DNA from: Salvia splendens
Taxonomy: Eukaryota > Streptophyta > Magnoliopsida > Lamiales > Lamiaceae
Direction of reading: 5' to 3'
NCBI RefSeq assembly: GCF_004379255.2
Contig: NC_056037.1
Location: 30,291,012 to 30,355,011, forward strand
Length of the DNA: 64,000 bases
Within the stretch, counting starts at the first letter, position 1. Each line of letters starts with the position of its first letter. The notes below the pieces were generated by a model. It did not search any database and was not told the DNA's origin. It saw only the letters and a list, made by a program, of their open reading frames with translations. The position numbers were made by a program, and so were the translations under genes. Positions 41,343-52,842 of the stretch are shown piece by piece.

Positions 41343-43725
41343 TTATAACACTCCTCTTCTACTTTTCATCTTCTGAAACCGCTGCATAATAGCTTCATTA
41401 GTTACATTAACAAACACATCCTTCTCAATATAAGGAACTAAGCAATCATTCAATAGCTGCCCTCCCATACGATTCTGTAGAGAAGTCTTAACGAGCTTCA
41501 TTGCTGAAAAAGCTCTTTCTACTGAAGCAGTGGCAACGGGTAAGAGCAATGACAGTTTAATTAACAAATAAACCAACGGAAAATTCTCATGTTTCCTTGT
41601 AGAAACCATATTCCGAGCAAGACCTGCAATTCCCGATACTTTTGAAAACCTTTCATCTGTGCGCACATCAAAAATAAAGTTATCAAGCTGACTTTCAAGC
41701 TCATACAAAGTAACTTCAGAAAATTCAGATAAATAATACTTGGCAGGGCGAAGCAGCTTCTCTGAATCAAATGCAGAAAATGAGTCTCTAGGATCAAAAC
41801 ATGTCATACACAGAAGTAAATTTGTGTTGACTTCATTAAACCGGTGATTCAACTCTTGAGCTTGTATATAAATGACTGAACAAAACAACTCAACTCGATA
41901 ATGGTGGAGATTTTTTATTTTCTCAATTTTACGCCTTCCTCTTTCTCTAACTACACACTCATCTTCCATATCAAGCACATCAATCACATTTGTTCTACAA
42001 AACTTTGTAACTTCAGTAAGCAAAACCTCCCAACCTTTTTCCCTCATTACTTGTAAACGTGTTTTTGCTACTTTGACAAGATTCATAGCATTAACAATGT
42101 CTTGATCCTTCTTTTGTAGAACTTGAGAGAGATCATGTGTAATTCCCAAGAGTTTCCTCATAAGATGCAACACAAAGATAAACTCAAAATGATTTAGAAT
42201 TTCTTGCACATCCAAAGCTTCAGCCCTATGTGCATCCTCATAACCATTCTCCCCAACATACTCAAGAACATCATTAATAGAAGAAAATAAATGCATCAAG
42301 TTGATGAGAGTACCATAATGCGAACTCCAACGAGTATCTCCGGGTCGTGTCAATGACTTCTCTTGATTTAATCCTCTTCCGGTATTAATTTCATCACTTG
42401 CAATCCCTTCAACAACCTTCGCTCTTTGACTCTCTCGTAGCACATCTCTGCGCTTACATGAACTTCCAACAATATTACACAAACGGGTGACAGAAATAAA
42501 AAAAAGACCCAATACTTGTATGTTTTTTAGCAACAACAACAATTGTGAGTTGAAGCTGATGTGCAAAACAATGCACATAATAAGCACTAAGATTTCTCTT
42601 GAGAATCAAACTTTTCAACCCATTGAATTCTCCTCTTATGTTGCTTGCACCATCATATCCTTGACCTCTCAAACTTGATACACTTAAACCATGAGTCGAT
42701 AACAAAGAATCAAGTGCCTTCTCAAGTGTGGTTGCAACCGTATCACTGACATGCACAATACTAAGAAGACGTTCATTGAGACATCCATTCTTATCCACAT
42801 ATCGTACCGCAACACCCATTTGTTCTTTGACGGACACATCTCGTCACTCATCGACTAATATGGAGAAAGAGTTGTCTCCTATATCATCTACAATAAGTTT
42901 TGATGTTTCAACAGAAGCTGCATTAATGATGTCTTTCTGAAGATCCGATGATGTCAGTTTGAGGTTTGCAGTTGCATTTTTCAGTACAACATTATCTATC
43001 TCTTCACTGCAAGAAGCAACAACTTTCAAAAACTCAAGAAAGTTACCTTGATTCAAGGATTCATCGTACTCATCATTTCCTCGAAAGGGTAATCCTTGCT
43101 TGATAAGATAGCGAAGAGACAAAACAGTTGCACCTAATCTGCGACGGTACTCAAGCTTAGATTTTGTTGATTGTTTAGATATACACACTTCGATGTGTTG
43201 GGCTTGATTCATCAAATCTCGACATGCTAATCTACACTTATTATGATCACTTGTATGATCCCCGACGTGATCTCTCAACCTTTCTTTCTTGCGCCAGGCT
43301 GTAAATCCTCCAGATACAAAAGCGACTTGTCCATTTCCATGGAGTCTAGAGAAGAGATAACAATATAAACAATATGCTGCATCCTTTGTAATACGATACT
43401 CCAACCAATCTTTGAATTCATCAAACCAATGCGTGACAAATTTACGTTGTCGCTTTCCATCAGTTCTTGGAGGAAAATCATGTTCGCGCGGTTGACATGG
43501 ACCTTTAAGTAAGTAAGCTCTACGCACCCGTTCTATTGAGTTTGACAGATATCTCATTATATCAGGTCGTTTCCCTGGATCACTTGGAATATTTTCTGGA
43601 TCAGCTTCAAGTTTATCTTCATTCAATGACTCTTGAGGTTGAAGAAGAAGCGTAGGTCCATTAACTGACGAAGATGAAGCAGCAATACTAGGAGAAAGTT
43701 TCTTAAAATATCGATCCATTTTCAA
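41343..43725 (-). pseudogene. hAT transposase with one stop and one frameshift
   Basis: Reads from MDRYFKKLSP near 43719 through a TTF-type zinc-finger region (FKDWLEYRITKDAAYCLYCY), then the DUF4371-like block ending ILVDE. A TGA interrupts at 42846-42844, and reading resumes with RDVSVKEQMGVAVRYVD and GQGYDGASNIRGEFNGLKSL. A run of eight A residues on the plus strand (42498-42505) shifts the frame. After that come RWSSHYGTLINLMHLF and the C-terminal hAT dimerisation block LLPVATASVERAFSAMKLVK, ending near 41343. About 790 codons in all, close to full length for the ZMYM/TTF-type hAT transposases. Only two lesions are visible, so loss of function is recent. Confidence 0.88.
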
Positions 43726-43898
43726 TTTTCAACAAATACCTACATTCAAAATTTGAAACAAAGTTCATTAACAATTAAATGCATAAATCATGACACATTA
43801 TACTATGTCCATTTTTCATTATATATGAATATATGCTATATTTCATTTGTTTATACAATTATACACCACATATACATTATACATATATATATAAATAT

Positions 43899-44219
43899 AG
43901 GGATGTATTCATTTCCTTTTTGTATCTTTTGTTCTTTGTTCTTTTTAATCTCAGCCCCACGATTTTGTCATCCGACGGTTAGATTGGTGCCACGTGTCAT
44001 TTAATAATGCAGATTTTCAGTTGAATAATGCACACCGACTAATAATGCACCATTATAGTGTAATAATGCAGATTTTCAATTGAATACTGCACACCGACTA
44101 ATAATGCACCATTATAGTGTAATAATGCAGATCATCTGGACCGTTGATGAATGAGATCTAACGGCCCATATTAAGAAGAATAAAGGATCTAAGGGATGAA
44201 TAAGAGAATAACGACCCTC
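43899..44219. mobile_element. (TA)n-flanked repeat, TAATGCA family, copy 1
   Basis: Begins AGGGATGTATTCATTTCC and ends GAGAATAACGACCCTCA, with AT or (TA)n runs on both sides. The interior holds two tandem copies of a 62-bp unit (about 44004-44131), each with several TAATGCA motifs. Its ends match those of the larger element at about 46657-47340. Confidence 0.6.
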
Positions 44220-44236
44220 AATATATATATATATAT

Positions 44237-44800
44237 AGGGTTGTGATCAAGATAGAACCATTCTTAAATGTAGAACCAATCTTAAATGTAGAACCAAGGC
44301 CAAATTTGGATTGAAAACATGATTAGTGGGGTGGTTAGTGGGGTGGTTATAACCGATGCATTGTGATTATGTATGAAATTTGATCTTGACCATCCTTTTT
44401 CCTCATCCAATGGATGAAATGTAATTCTAGGTTATACACTTTAGATTGTTTTGTATATATTGTGATCAAGATAGAACCATTTTTAAACGTAGAACAAATG
44501 CCAAACGAAGGTCGTTAGATCTTTTAATCCAATGGTGTTGATTTGCACAGCAACTTCCCATTACAACCAAAACTATTATTAATGGGTGAATGCAGAGAAG
44601 TGAAAAAATAAAGCATGCATGGACTCTTCTTCGTTTCATTCATTCTTCCATCAACATGTGAGTTTTTTCACATGTTGAGTCCGGAATGTCGTGAAAACAT
44701 AGTCTAATATGTATGATTTTTAATCTTGACCGTCATTTTTTCCTCATCCAATGAATAAAATATGTAGAGTTCTAGGTTCTACACTTAAGAATGGTTGGGT
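44237..44800. mobile_element. (TA)n-flanked inverted-repeat element
   Basis: Directly follows a (TA)n run (44221-44236). The left inverted repeat AACCATTCTTAAATGTAGAA (44255-44276) pairs with the right repeat at 44774-44796, 21 of 22 positions. A second copy of the left end (GTGATCAAGATAGAACCATT) lies at 44460, so it may be composite. Non-coding. Confidence 0.5.
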
Positions 44801-45209
44801 CGGCCGACCCCACCACCATCGTCGTAGAATCGCCGGATATTACCCTCCCTCAACTGCCGACCCCGCGGTGCCAACTCCCCTGCCCCAAGTCTCTGGCTGA
44901 CTGGCTCGCTGCTGTGAGCTAAATCTGCTGCGGAGAAGAAGATAAAAACAATTGATTCTTACCAAGTAATTGGGCTTCATAAAATGGGCCTACCTCACAT
45001 ACTAATTAAGGTGGCACAATTTCCAATATGTTTTATATAGTAGGAGTAGTACTAATTAAGTTGGCACAAAATGGGCCTACCACCCATTGTTTAACGCCTA
45101 ATAAGTATTCATAAAGCATTTAAATTTTAAATTATTGATTTAATTGTTTTATTTGCCTTATCCTTAATGAGATTAAATTCAAAATGTTATAGAATGTGAT
45201 TAATTAGTA

Positions 45210-45410
45210 CTCCCTCCGTTTCATAGTAGATGTTACACTTTCCTTTTTAATTTGTCTCACAAAAGATGTCACATTTTCTATTTTGGAAAAAGTTCCTTCT
45301 CACATCAATTATAAAATTATATATTCTCTCACCACTTAACACACAAAATAACATCTCCTAAAATCTCGTGCCATCTCCCAAGTGTGACATCTACTATGGG
45401 ACGAAGGGAG
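45210..45410. mobile_element. Stowaway-type MITE (201 bp)
   Basis: CTCCCTCCGTTTCATAGTAG at the left pairs with CTACTATGGGACGAAGGGAG at the right, bounded by TA at 45208-45209 and 45411-45412. The inner parts also pair (GATGTTACACTT with AAGTGTGACATC). Non-coding; sits inside the hAT element. Confidence 0.88.
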
Positions 45411-45419
45411 TATTAAAGA

Positions 45420-45842
45420 GAGAATATAAATTATAATTTTTTTAGAGGATTGATCGTGTTATCCTACTTTTAGTAATCCCCATTGGTTTGTCGAAGGATT
45501 AAAATGATCTTACTTTATACCAATAACGAAAAAACAACACAATATATGTTGAAAGAGTGTTTTCAATAACAAAATTTGTGAAGTCAGAGCTACAAAATAA
45601 GATAAAAGATGACTGGTTGAATGCCATTTTAATGGTATAGAATGAGAAGGAGGGCGTTTGCACCTATTCCCAATGAAAAAATTTGAATCGATTTCAAAAT
45701 ATTGATATTCGTAAAAGTAAACTATACCGCATAACAAAAGATTGTGATATTTATATTTTATGTATTTTTGCATAAATATATCTAATATTATATTTATTAT
45801 CTTGTTTAATTCGACCTCACGATTATTAAATCCTGGATCCGC
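45420..45842 (+). pseudogene. Fragment of a second hAT element
   Basis: At 45552-45640 the plus strand encodes VERVFSITKFVKSELQNKIK and then DDWLNA, the hAT C-terminal dimerisation block, followed by a stop. At 45827-45842 CTGGATCCGCCAT is the complement of a CAGTGGCGGATCCAG-type hAT end. Orientation is opposite to the main hAT transposase, so this is a separate relic. Confidence 0.65.
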
Positions 45843-45867
45843 CATTATATATATATATATATATATA

Positions 45868-46632
45868 GTCACATTATTCACAAATCCACTCTTTAAGACC
45901 GAACCACCGAACCATACCAAATTAGGGTTTTTAGATCTAGTTTTTTATGGATGAGAGACACAAATTTATCAATTATTTTTGCCTACATCACGAGCCTATT
46001 TTAATTCATCCGAAGGTAAATAAGTCACACTAACATGTTACGAAGATTTAACTTCATTCCAGTAGGTTTTTACTTCATTCCAGTTGGTTTTTACTTCATT
46101 CCAGTAGGATTATTACTTCATTCCAGTACGTAAATGCGGTTTCGCCGTCGCGTGCCGTTCTTTCTCTCTACAATATCTATCACCACCGCCACAACGCTGA
46201 TATGGTGTAATAAACACATAGAATGATGTAATAAATTATTGGAATGAAGTATGTGTAGAAGCATTTGAAGTCCTACTGGAATGAAGTAAAAACCTTATCC
46301 AATGAAGTAATAACGTTTCTGAATGAAGTAATAAACGCACTTGAATAAAGTGCATTTTTTAATGTAAATAAAGTAAAAACTCAGGTCAATGAATTCAAAT
46401 GAAACATATGTTGAATCATTTCAAAACCTACTGGAAGAAAGTAAAAACATGTTGTAGTTTCAAGGTATTACGAACGGAATGGAGTAATAAACCTATACAA
46501 TGAAGTAAAATGGGCTTGTAATGAAGACCGAAAAATTTACACAGCAGCACATCTCATCAAAAAAACTAGATCTAATGGCCCAGATTTGGTCTCTAGTTCG
46601 GTCTTTAAAATTGGTTCGACATTGATAACAAC
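45868..46632. mobile_element. (TA)n-flanked foldback element with CTTCATTCCAG motifs
   Basis: Lies between two (TA)n runs (45845-45867 and 46633-46656). Outer arms share TTTAA(A)GACCGAAC and inner arms share TTTAGATCTAGTTTTTT in inverted orientation. The left half has four tandem 21-22-bp units with ACTTCATTCCAGT (46051-46130); the right half carries the same motif on the other strand (CTGGAATGAAGTAAAA and variants). Non-coding. Confidence 0.65.
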
Positions 46633-46656
46633 TATATATATATATATATATATATA

Positions 46657-47338
46657 GGGATGTATTCATTTCATTTTCCTATATTTCCTCCTTTTTCCTT
46701 CTTAATATCAGCCATTAGATTAGAGAAATGGACGGTCCAGATCAACATTGGGTAATTAATCCCGTGTTGCATTATTTGTCCTATTTTGTGCATTATGAGG
46801 GTACAATAGTAATCTAATAATGGCTGGAAACCGCTACGAATAATGCACCACATGGTCACGAGTAATGCATATAATTACCTATATAATGCACAATATGTGA
46901 ACTGCAATGCATACGAACAAGATGTGATGTGTTATGATGTTTGACACACGTTTCTTGTTTCCCCTAAGGGTTTAATAAGCTTAGGGGCTAGGGTATAGTA
47001 CGTAGACATGTAAACCCTTATGGGAAACAAGAAACGTGTGTCCAAACATCATAACATGGTACATCTTATTCGTATGCATTGCAGTTCACATATTGTGCAT
47101 TATATAGTCAATTATATGCATTACTCGTGACCATGTGGTGCATTATTCGCAGATACCAAAATGTGGCAGTTACTTTTCCGTCAAATGTCAATAATAACCC
47201 TGTAATGCATACAACCACCTTCTATAATGCAACCCGGAACCAGTTTTATAGAATCAATCTGATCCGTTGATGCCTTAGATCTAATGCGTAATATTAAGAA
47301 GGAAAATGATCTAAGATGTGAAAAGGAGAATAACGCTC

Positions 47339-47340
<2 letters not shown>
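46657..47340. mobile_element. (TA)n-flanked foldback element, TAATGCA family, copy 2
   Basis: Bounded by (TA)n at 46633-46656 and 47341-47380. It starts AGGGATGTATTCATTTC and ends GAGAATAACGCTCCC, like copy 1. A large palindrome fills the centre: 46837-46973 pairs with 47012-47149 with few mismatches around a 38-bp loop. TAATGCA or its complement occurs about a dozen times. Non-coding. Confidence 0.75.
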
Positions 47341-47384
<44 letters not shown>

Positions 47385-47424
47385 CAATAGGGACCACAAG
47401 TCCACATTCTGTCCATACATTAGC

Positions 47425-47491
<67 letters not shown>

Positions 47492-47530
47492 GATAGGGAC
47501 CACAAGCTCACATTCTGTCCATACAGTAGC
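47341..47530. repeat. Two (TA)n microsatellites with a duplicated spacer
   Basis: (TA)n at 47341-47380 and 47429-47487. After each run comes the same roughly 46-bp segment, with ATAGGGACCACAAG and CACATTCTGTCCATACA, so microsatellite plus spacer were duplicated as a unit. Confidence 0.85.
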
Positions 47531-47589
47531 CAAATCCAATGAATTGCATAGTAAATTATTTATGGCCATCAAAGCAATTCTATTTCCAT

Positions 47590-47940
47590 TCTAGCTTAGA
47601 ATACGAGAACTTGACGAGGAAGGGAACCCACGGCTGTACGGTGGAGAGACTGCCGAGAGGGACGGAGGGAATACGTGCAGTCGCGAGGACCGGCTGTCCA
47701 CCGAGGAGCGACGCCGCCTTCTCCTCAATCGGCGACTATGCTGGACGAGAAAAAACTCGACGAGGGGAGAGAGAGCTCGACGTAGTGAGAGCGTCGACGA
47801 TTCGGTGAACGCCGAGGAGTAATCGGCGATTTCGCCGAGAGAGAAGTGAGGGAGGAGACACGGAGAGGGCTGCCGGGGCAGTGGCGATTTCGCCGTAAGA
47901 AGAAGAGAGAAGAATTTTACGCTGCTGATTTCTAACTTAG
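47590..47940. other. GC-rich block inside the hAT element, origin unclear
   Basis: About 350 bp of markedly GC-rich DNA in AT-rich surroundings. It contains GGCGATTTCGCCG twice and short purine-rich runs. It looks like a 5' leader or captured exon fragment; no protein domain is recognisable on either strand. Confidence 0.4.
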
Positions 47941-47957
47941 GGATTTCAAATGCATGA

Positions 47958-49920
47958 GGCCATCCACAACGCTGTTCCTATACCGTTCCTATACCGTTCC
48001 TTAAACCACTATTTGAGGGCCCCACTGTACTTTTTTACTCCATTCCTTAACTAAGGAACGGAACCTGCAACCCTTCGTTCCTTAACCGTTCCTTAACCGT
48101 TCCTTAAATTACTATTCATTCAATTTCATTTTTTTTATTTCCAACCCAATTCAATTTAAATAAACACACTTTAATAAAAAAACAAACACACTTTATTAAA
48201 AAACACACAACATTTAAAAAAATTAAACTTAAACTTAAAAAAAATAAAAAAAGCACACAATTAAAATCTTAAAAACATAAAAAACACAAAATAAAAAACA
48301 CACAATTAAACGTGGGAAAATAAAAAAACTACTCCACCGGCGAATCATCCTCCGGAGGCGGTCGAGGTTGAGGGGGAGTCGGAAGGCCAAGTTGTGCTGC
48401 CATATACACAATTCCGTTCCACCAGGCCGTGAATTGGGCGTACGAGAAGCGGGAAGTGTCCGCCATTGTGGCGGTCATGTACGCCACCGTAAGTGTGTCC
48501 GAGCCTCCCCGCGAGCCCGATCCCGAGGCCGACTGGCTTGATTCGCCTCGGCCCTTCCTCGCTCTAGCCGTCTTCGCCGCCTTCGTCCCTTGCGGCCGAC
48601 GGCGCCCACGGCTGGATCCCCCGTATTCGTCGGGCGTTGGATCCCCAGTACCCCCAAACACCTGCGGTGTACCCTCGCTGGCCTCACCGGTGTCACCAGA
48701 CGAGTAGTGGCCGCTCGCCGTGTGCTTCGTGCGCTTTGAGGTTGAGCCCGAGCTCGAGCGGACACCGCCGGCCCACCTTTCCTCGTCCTTGACGAGCTGC
48801 CAAATATCAACATATTTGAACTGTAGACCGGTGTCCTGGTAGAAGACGCGCAAAGCCGCCCTCAGAATGTCGGCGCCTGCAGCTCCGCTTTGGTAGTTCG
48901 CCGCTTCAGCCGAGTAGATGCCGCAATATTTTTTGACCTGTGCGTCGACTCGGCCAAAGTGAGCACAGAGCATTGTATATTTGCGCTTCCGGGCCCCTTT
49001 CGGCTTAGTCTGGTGGTAGACATCACGGACCTTTTCCCAGAAGCACTTGGCGGCTTGTTGGTTCCCGACGATGGGATCGTACGAGACGGTAAGCCAGGCG
49101 GTGTACACCGCCTTAGTTTCTTTGTTGTTGTACGGATGCCGGCCCAGATCCTCCTCCTCCTCCTCCTCCTCCTCGGGTGCCTCAGACGCAGCCCTAGAGC
49201 TTCCACCGCCTCGGCTTCCTCCCTGGGTGGGTTCTACGGGGATATCCTCCTGAATCTGGGACAAACCCTGAGAAAGCCGCGAGCCGGGTGGTCGAGCGTA
49301 GGCATCCACATCGAAAGTGGGTGGTTGGTACCCACCCGGCGTCGCCGACCCCTGGGTGCCCGGCGTCGACGGCCCGGAACCACCTAGTGTGTTGTACATG
49401 GTCTCCCAATCGCCGAACGCGTTGAGATCCCACCCACCGGAGCCACCACCGCCGTAATTCCCGTCGCCGGACATTTTGTGAAGGAGATTGAAATAGAAAA
49501 TTGGAGAGGAATTGATGTTGGTTTAGGAAGAGTAGATGTGTAGTTGTGTGTGAAATGTAATAAATTAGGTGTATTTATAGAATAAGAAAATAAAAATAAA
49601 AATAAAAAAAATTAAAAAAAAGTTAAAAAACGGTAATATGACCGTTTAAAAAAATTTTTATAAAAATATATTTAAAAAAAAAATTTAATTATTGCGTCAT
49701 CGCTGACGTATCCCACTCGCGGGCCGGCGAGTGGGAAGCACGCACGAAGCGGGGAGCGCCACGTCGCCCGAGCGCGTGGCGGCACAAGCCGTGCCGCGTT
49801 CCGTGCCGTCGGCACGCGGAACGGAATGGGAGCGGAACGGTGCGCCGCAACGCGTTCCGCGGCGAAACCGTTCCGGCGGAACGGCACGCGGAACGCCGGC
49901 GGCACGCGTTGCGGGTGCCC
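47958..49920 (-). mobile_element. PIF/Harbinger element carrying only the Myb-like ORF
   Basis: The left end, GGCCATCCACAACGCTG, pairs with the right end, which reads on the minus strand GGGCACCCGCAACGCGTG. The 3-bp target TGA lies at 47955-47957 and 49921-49923. The element is 1,963 bp and contains one long intact ORF (the DNA-binding partner protein) and no transposase remnant that I could find. Subterminal regions repeat CCGTTCCT on the left and related GGAACG on the right. Confidence 0.88.
48329..49474 (-). CDS. PIF/Harbinger ORF1, Myb/SANT-like protein
   Basis: An intact frame of 381 codons starting MSGDGNYGGGGSGGWDLNAF. A Gly/Pro-rich head with a poly-Glu run (about residues 101-108) is followed by the conserved region: VYTAWLTVSYDPIVGNQQ, FWEKVRDVYHQTKPKGARKR, LCAHFGRVDAQVKKYCGIYS, LRVFYQDTGLQFKYVDIWQL. 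The tail is Ser/Gly/Lys-rich with a basic stretch (GRRRPQGTKAAKTARARKGR) likely to act as a nuclear localisation signal. In Pong/PIF elements ORF1 is the Myb-like protein that must act with the transposase for excision. The nuclease partner is missing here. Annotated plant homologues are often mislabelled glutathione S-transferase T3-like. Confidence 0.88.
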   Translation of the reverse strand: MSGDGNYGGGGSGGWDLNAFGDWETMYNTLGGSGPSTPGTQGSATPGGYQPPTFDVDAYARPPGSRLSQGLSQIQEDIPVEPTQGGSRGGGSSRAASEAPEEEEEEEEDLGRHPYNNKETKAVYTAWLTVSYDPIVGNQQAAKCFWEKVRDVYHQTKPKGARKRKYTMLCAHFGRVDAQVKKYCGIYSAEAANYQSGAAGADILRAALRVFYQDTGLQFKYVDIWQLVKDEERWAGGVRSSSGSTSKRTKHTASGHYSSGDTGEASEGTPQVFGGTGDPTPDEYGGSSRGRRRPQGTKAAKTARARKGRGESSQSASGSGSRGGSDTLTVAYMTATMADTSRFSYAQFTAWWNGIVYMAAQLGLPTPPQPRPPPEDDSPVE

Positions 49921-52842
49921 TGAGGAATGTGAATTGGGGGAAAGGTATCGATGGAAGGATACCCATTTAATTAATTGGGTGTGCTGCTGGGCCACCTTGA
50001 TTAATCCATTTGGGCCAAGTTAAAAAAAATTGAAGATAGGGCCATAATCAAGTATGATTAGTTGCTACCACAATTCGTACTTAATCAATTTGGGGCATTT
50101 AGTATGAAATTACTAAAATACCCCTGTGATTTTTCATAATTGTTGAGGGGCCCCTGGCAACCCAGGCCCCATTGTCCCTTCGTCCCTGGACGTGGCCATT
50201 GAAAGGTCAAAGTGTTGAGAATATGTGGTGGAAGTGAAAATGGTTGAAATTGTGAGAATATGTGGTGGAAGTGAAAATGGTTGAAATTGTGAAGTGGCTG
50301 TGTGAATAATCTATGCGGGGTGAAATATATTCTGGTGAATTATTTCTTAAGGGATGAGTGAGATTAAATAGGAGCATCAGTATTCATTTGGAATTTTCGA
50401 CCCCTATTATTATTGGAGAAGAAATCCTATTTTTCCTTAGATTTAATTAATTGTTTGGGATATTTATCCAAATTAAATCCAAAGTCTGATTATTCCTTAT
50501 TCTCTCCATGAGAAAAACGACACATATGCCTTACACCATGGAGATTTCAAAATTCTCCTATTTATGGGAGGAGGAAATTATTCATTATATATTTTGATCC
50601 CTTATTTATTCTCTTCCATGAATAAATATAAACATCCTAACAACTCTTACCATATCTAAGAAGATCTTGCCATATCCTATTTAAATTAGGATTTGAATTT
50701 AATTCCTTGTGGGAGAATATATATAAAAATCGCCTACTCACTATTTATTGGGAGGATTTATTATTTTCTGCTCCGTAGCATTTTAATCTACTCCGTGAAA
50801 TACAAAATTAAATCATAGGCTAATTAAATAGCCTAGATTTTGAATTCCTCCTATTTTCTCTCCTAATTCACGCCAACTTCCACTCCTCCATATCTTTTCA
50901 AATCTTTAATTTATTTAATTAAAGATTATATCTTGCACTCTATAAATAAGAGAGAAACCCTAAACCTAAATCACAAAATACACACCTCCCACTCCCTTGA
51001 AGTTCACGCCTCACTTCTCCCTCTCCCTCTCAATTTTTCTTCTATTTTCTCTCCATGAATTCTTCATCTTTTGCGAAGAATTTAAGTTGAAGCCTCAAGA
51101 ATTGTTGAAGAATCAAGATTATACTTTGTTTCTACCGATTGCTTTTGATCAAGAAAGGTATAATTGAATTTCTATTCCTCATCCTCTCCATTGAAACCTT
51201 GATTTTGATTCCATCATGAATATAATAAGTGTAGAGATCGTAGATCTAATATTTAATCGGGTGGGATTGATGGTTGCATGAAAAAGGATATGTATATGCA
51301 TTTAGGTTGTTTATGAATGAACTTGTGGATGATTTGTGGTGAATGCTATGTGAATATATGAGAACATGATGGTGAGATCTTTTTGAAGCATGATTATGGG
51401 TTGGAAGTATGAATATATATGTTGGGATGAATATTTGATAAACCCTAATTCGAAATTTGGAAGCATGACAACTGTGGTGTTCGGACAGTAGATTCCAACG
51501 TGTGTTTGACTGACCAAACGATCTTATTTTGGTGCGAAATTTTAACTGAGTAAACTTCAAGGTGTCTTCTGTGTTGTGTGTGAATATCAGCCTTTTTGGT
51601 CGAAAGATGAATTTTTTTATGAATTTTTGAAGTCGACTACGCAGTTCTGTCAGAATTTGTTTCTCGACCACTAAGTTTCGTTTTTTATTTGACCGACCTA
51701 AGGATGTGATTTTTATGTGAAATTTTAACTGGATGATCTTTGATATATCTACTGTATTGTGGTAAATTTCAGCCCCAACGGAGGTCGGATGGACTTTTAA
51801 CGATTTTTACAAAAACGACTACGCTCTTCTGCCAGATTTAAGTCATGCAAAAACAATCTATGTTGTTAAGCTTTGAATGATATACATGATGCATATGTGT
51901 TAAGAAACCCATTCTATGATGTAGTGATGTGTTGTGCGTTGATGTATTCTATGGTGTGTTTCCTTATGTTGATAAAACGAATTGATGGGAAAAGGGAAAC
52001 GTTGGGGACATGCATGATTTTGAGTCGATAATTGAGACTGATTTATGATACACATAAATTATAAAGGTGATAACTCGCGCTCTCAGCGTGATAGCAAGGG
52101 GAAGAAAGTGCTTGAGATCTAAGCCGTCGAGGTGAGCTTTCTTTTAAATAAGGACCATGTCCTAAATATCTTATCGATGGGAATGCAACTATATTTATCA
52201 TGCAGTATTTTGATTTTAACGTGCCTATCTGATGTGGCTTTTGCCACTATTATTTAAATCAAATTCGGGTCCTCGTATGGCCGCAAACCCTACTTGGATT
52301 AGTGTACACCTATGGTAGACTGTGTGCTAGCGTACGGGCTGGCCGGTCTAGTGACTTGGTTTGTGGCCACATTCCAAGTCATGTATTGGCAGATATGGTT
52401 AACGTCTATGGGAAAATGACTGATCAGTCGACTTTTGCAATGGGAAATGATTTTTAGTACCTCGGGCCTTTCTAAAGCTAAACCCCGATGGTTACTAATG
52501 TGTAGCATGATAAATAATACTTTTATTGAAAATGTTTTCGGCATGAGCTCACTGAGTATTTTTATAGTACTCAGCCCTGCATGTGTTTTCCCTATGTGCA
52601 GGTTGAGCGGCGACGAGAGTATGGTGATGTTGAGCAAGTTAATTGAAGAATGAATTGTTTATCTTTGAATTGTGAGTGTCGTTGTGTCTTCATACATAAC
52701 TTCACTCTTCTCTTGGATGCTTCCGCCGAAACCTGTTTTACTTATTGTTTAATCTTGACACTATTTTGAGTTCCGTTTTAGAATCTAAAGACATGATACG
52801 TTTTGGAGTACGTTGAACCCGTATTATTTTGAATACCAATGC

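Larger units (their letters stand above)
41217..50188 (-). mobile_element. hAT DNA transposon, 9.0 kb, with nested insertions
   Basis: The left end, CAGTGACGAAGC, pairs with the right end, which reads on the minus strand CAGGGACGAAGG. An exact 8-bp target duplication, GACGTGGC, lies at 41209-41216 and 50189-50196. CAGTGRCGRAGCCAG-type ends and an 8-bp target are standard for plant hAT elements. The transposase lies near the left end on the minus strand. The remaining 6 kb hold a PIF/Harbinger element, a Stowaway MITE, a hAT fragment and several (TA)n-bounded repeats. Confidence 0.9.

Noticed and set aside
47284..47542. ORFs of alternating Ile and Tyr
   Set aside because: Direct translation of (TA)n microsatellites.
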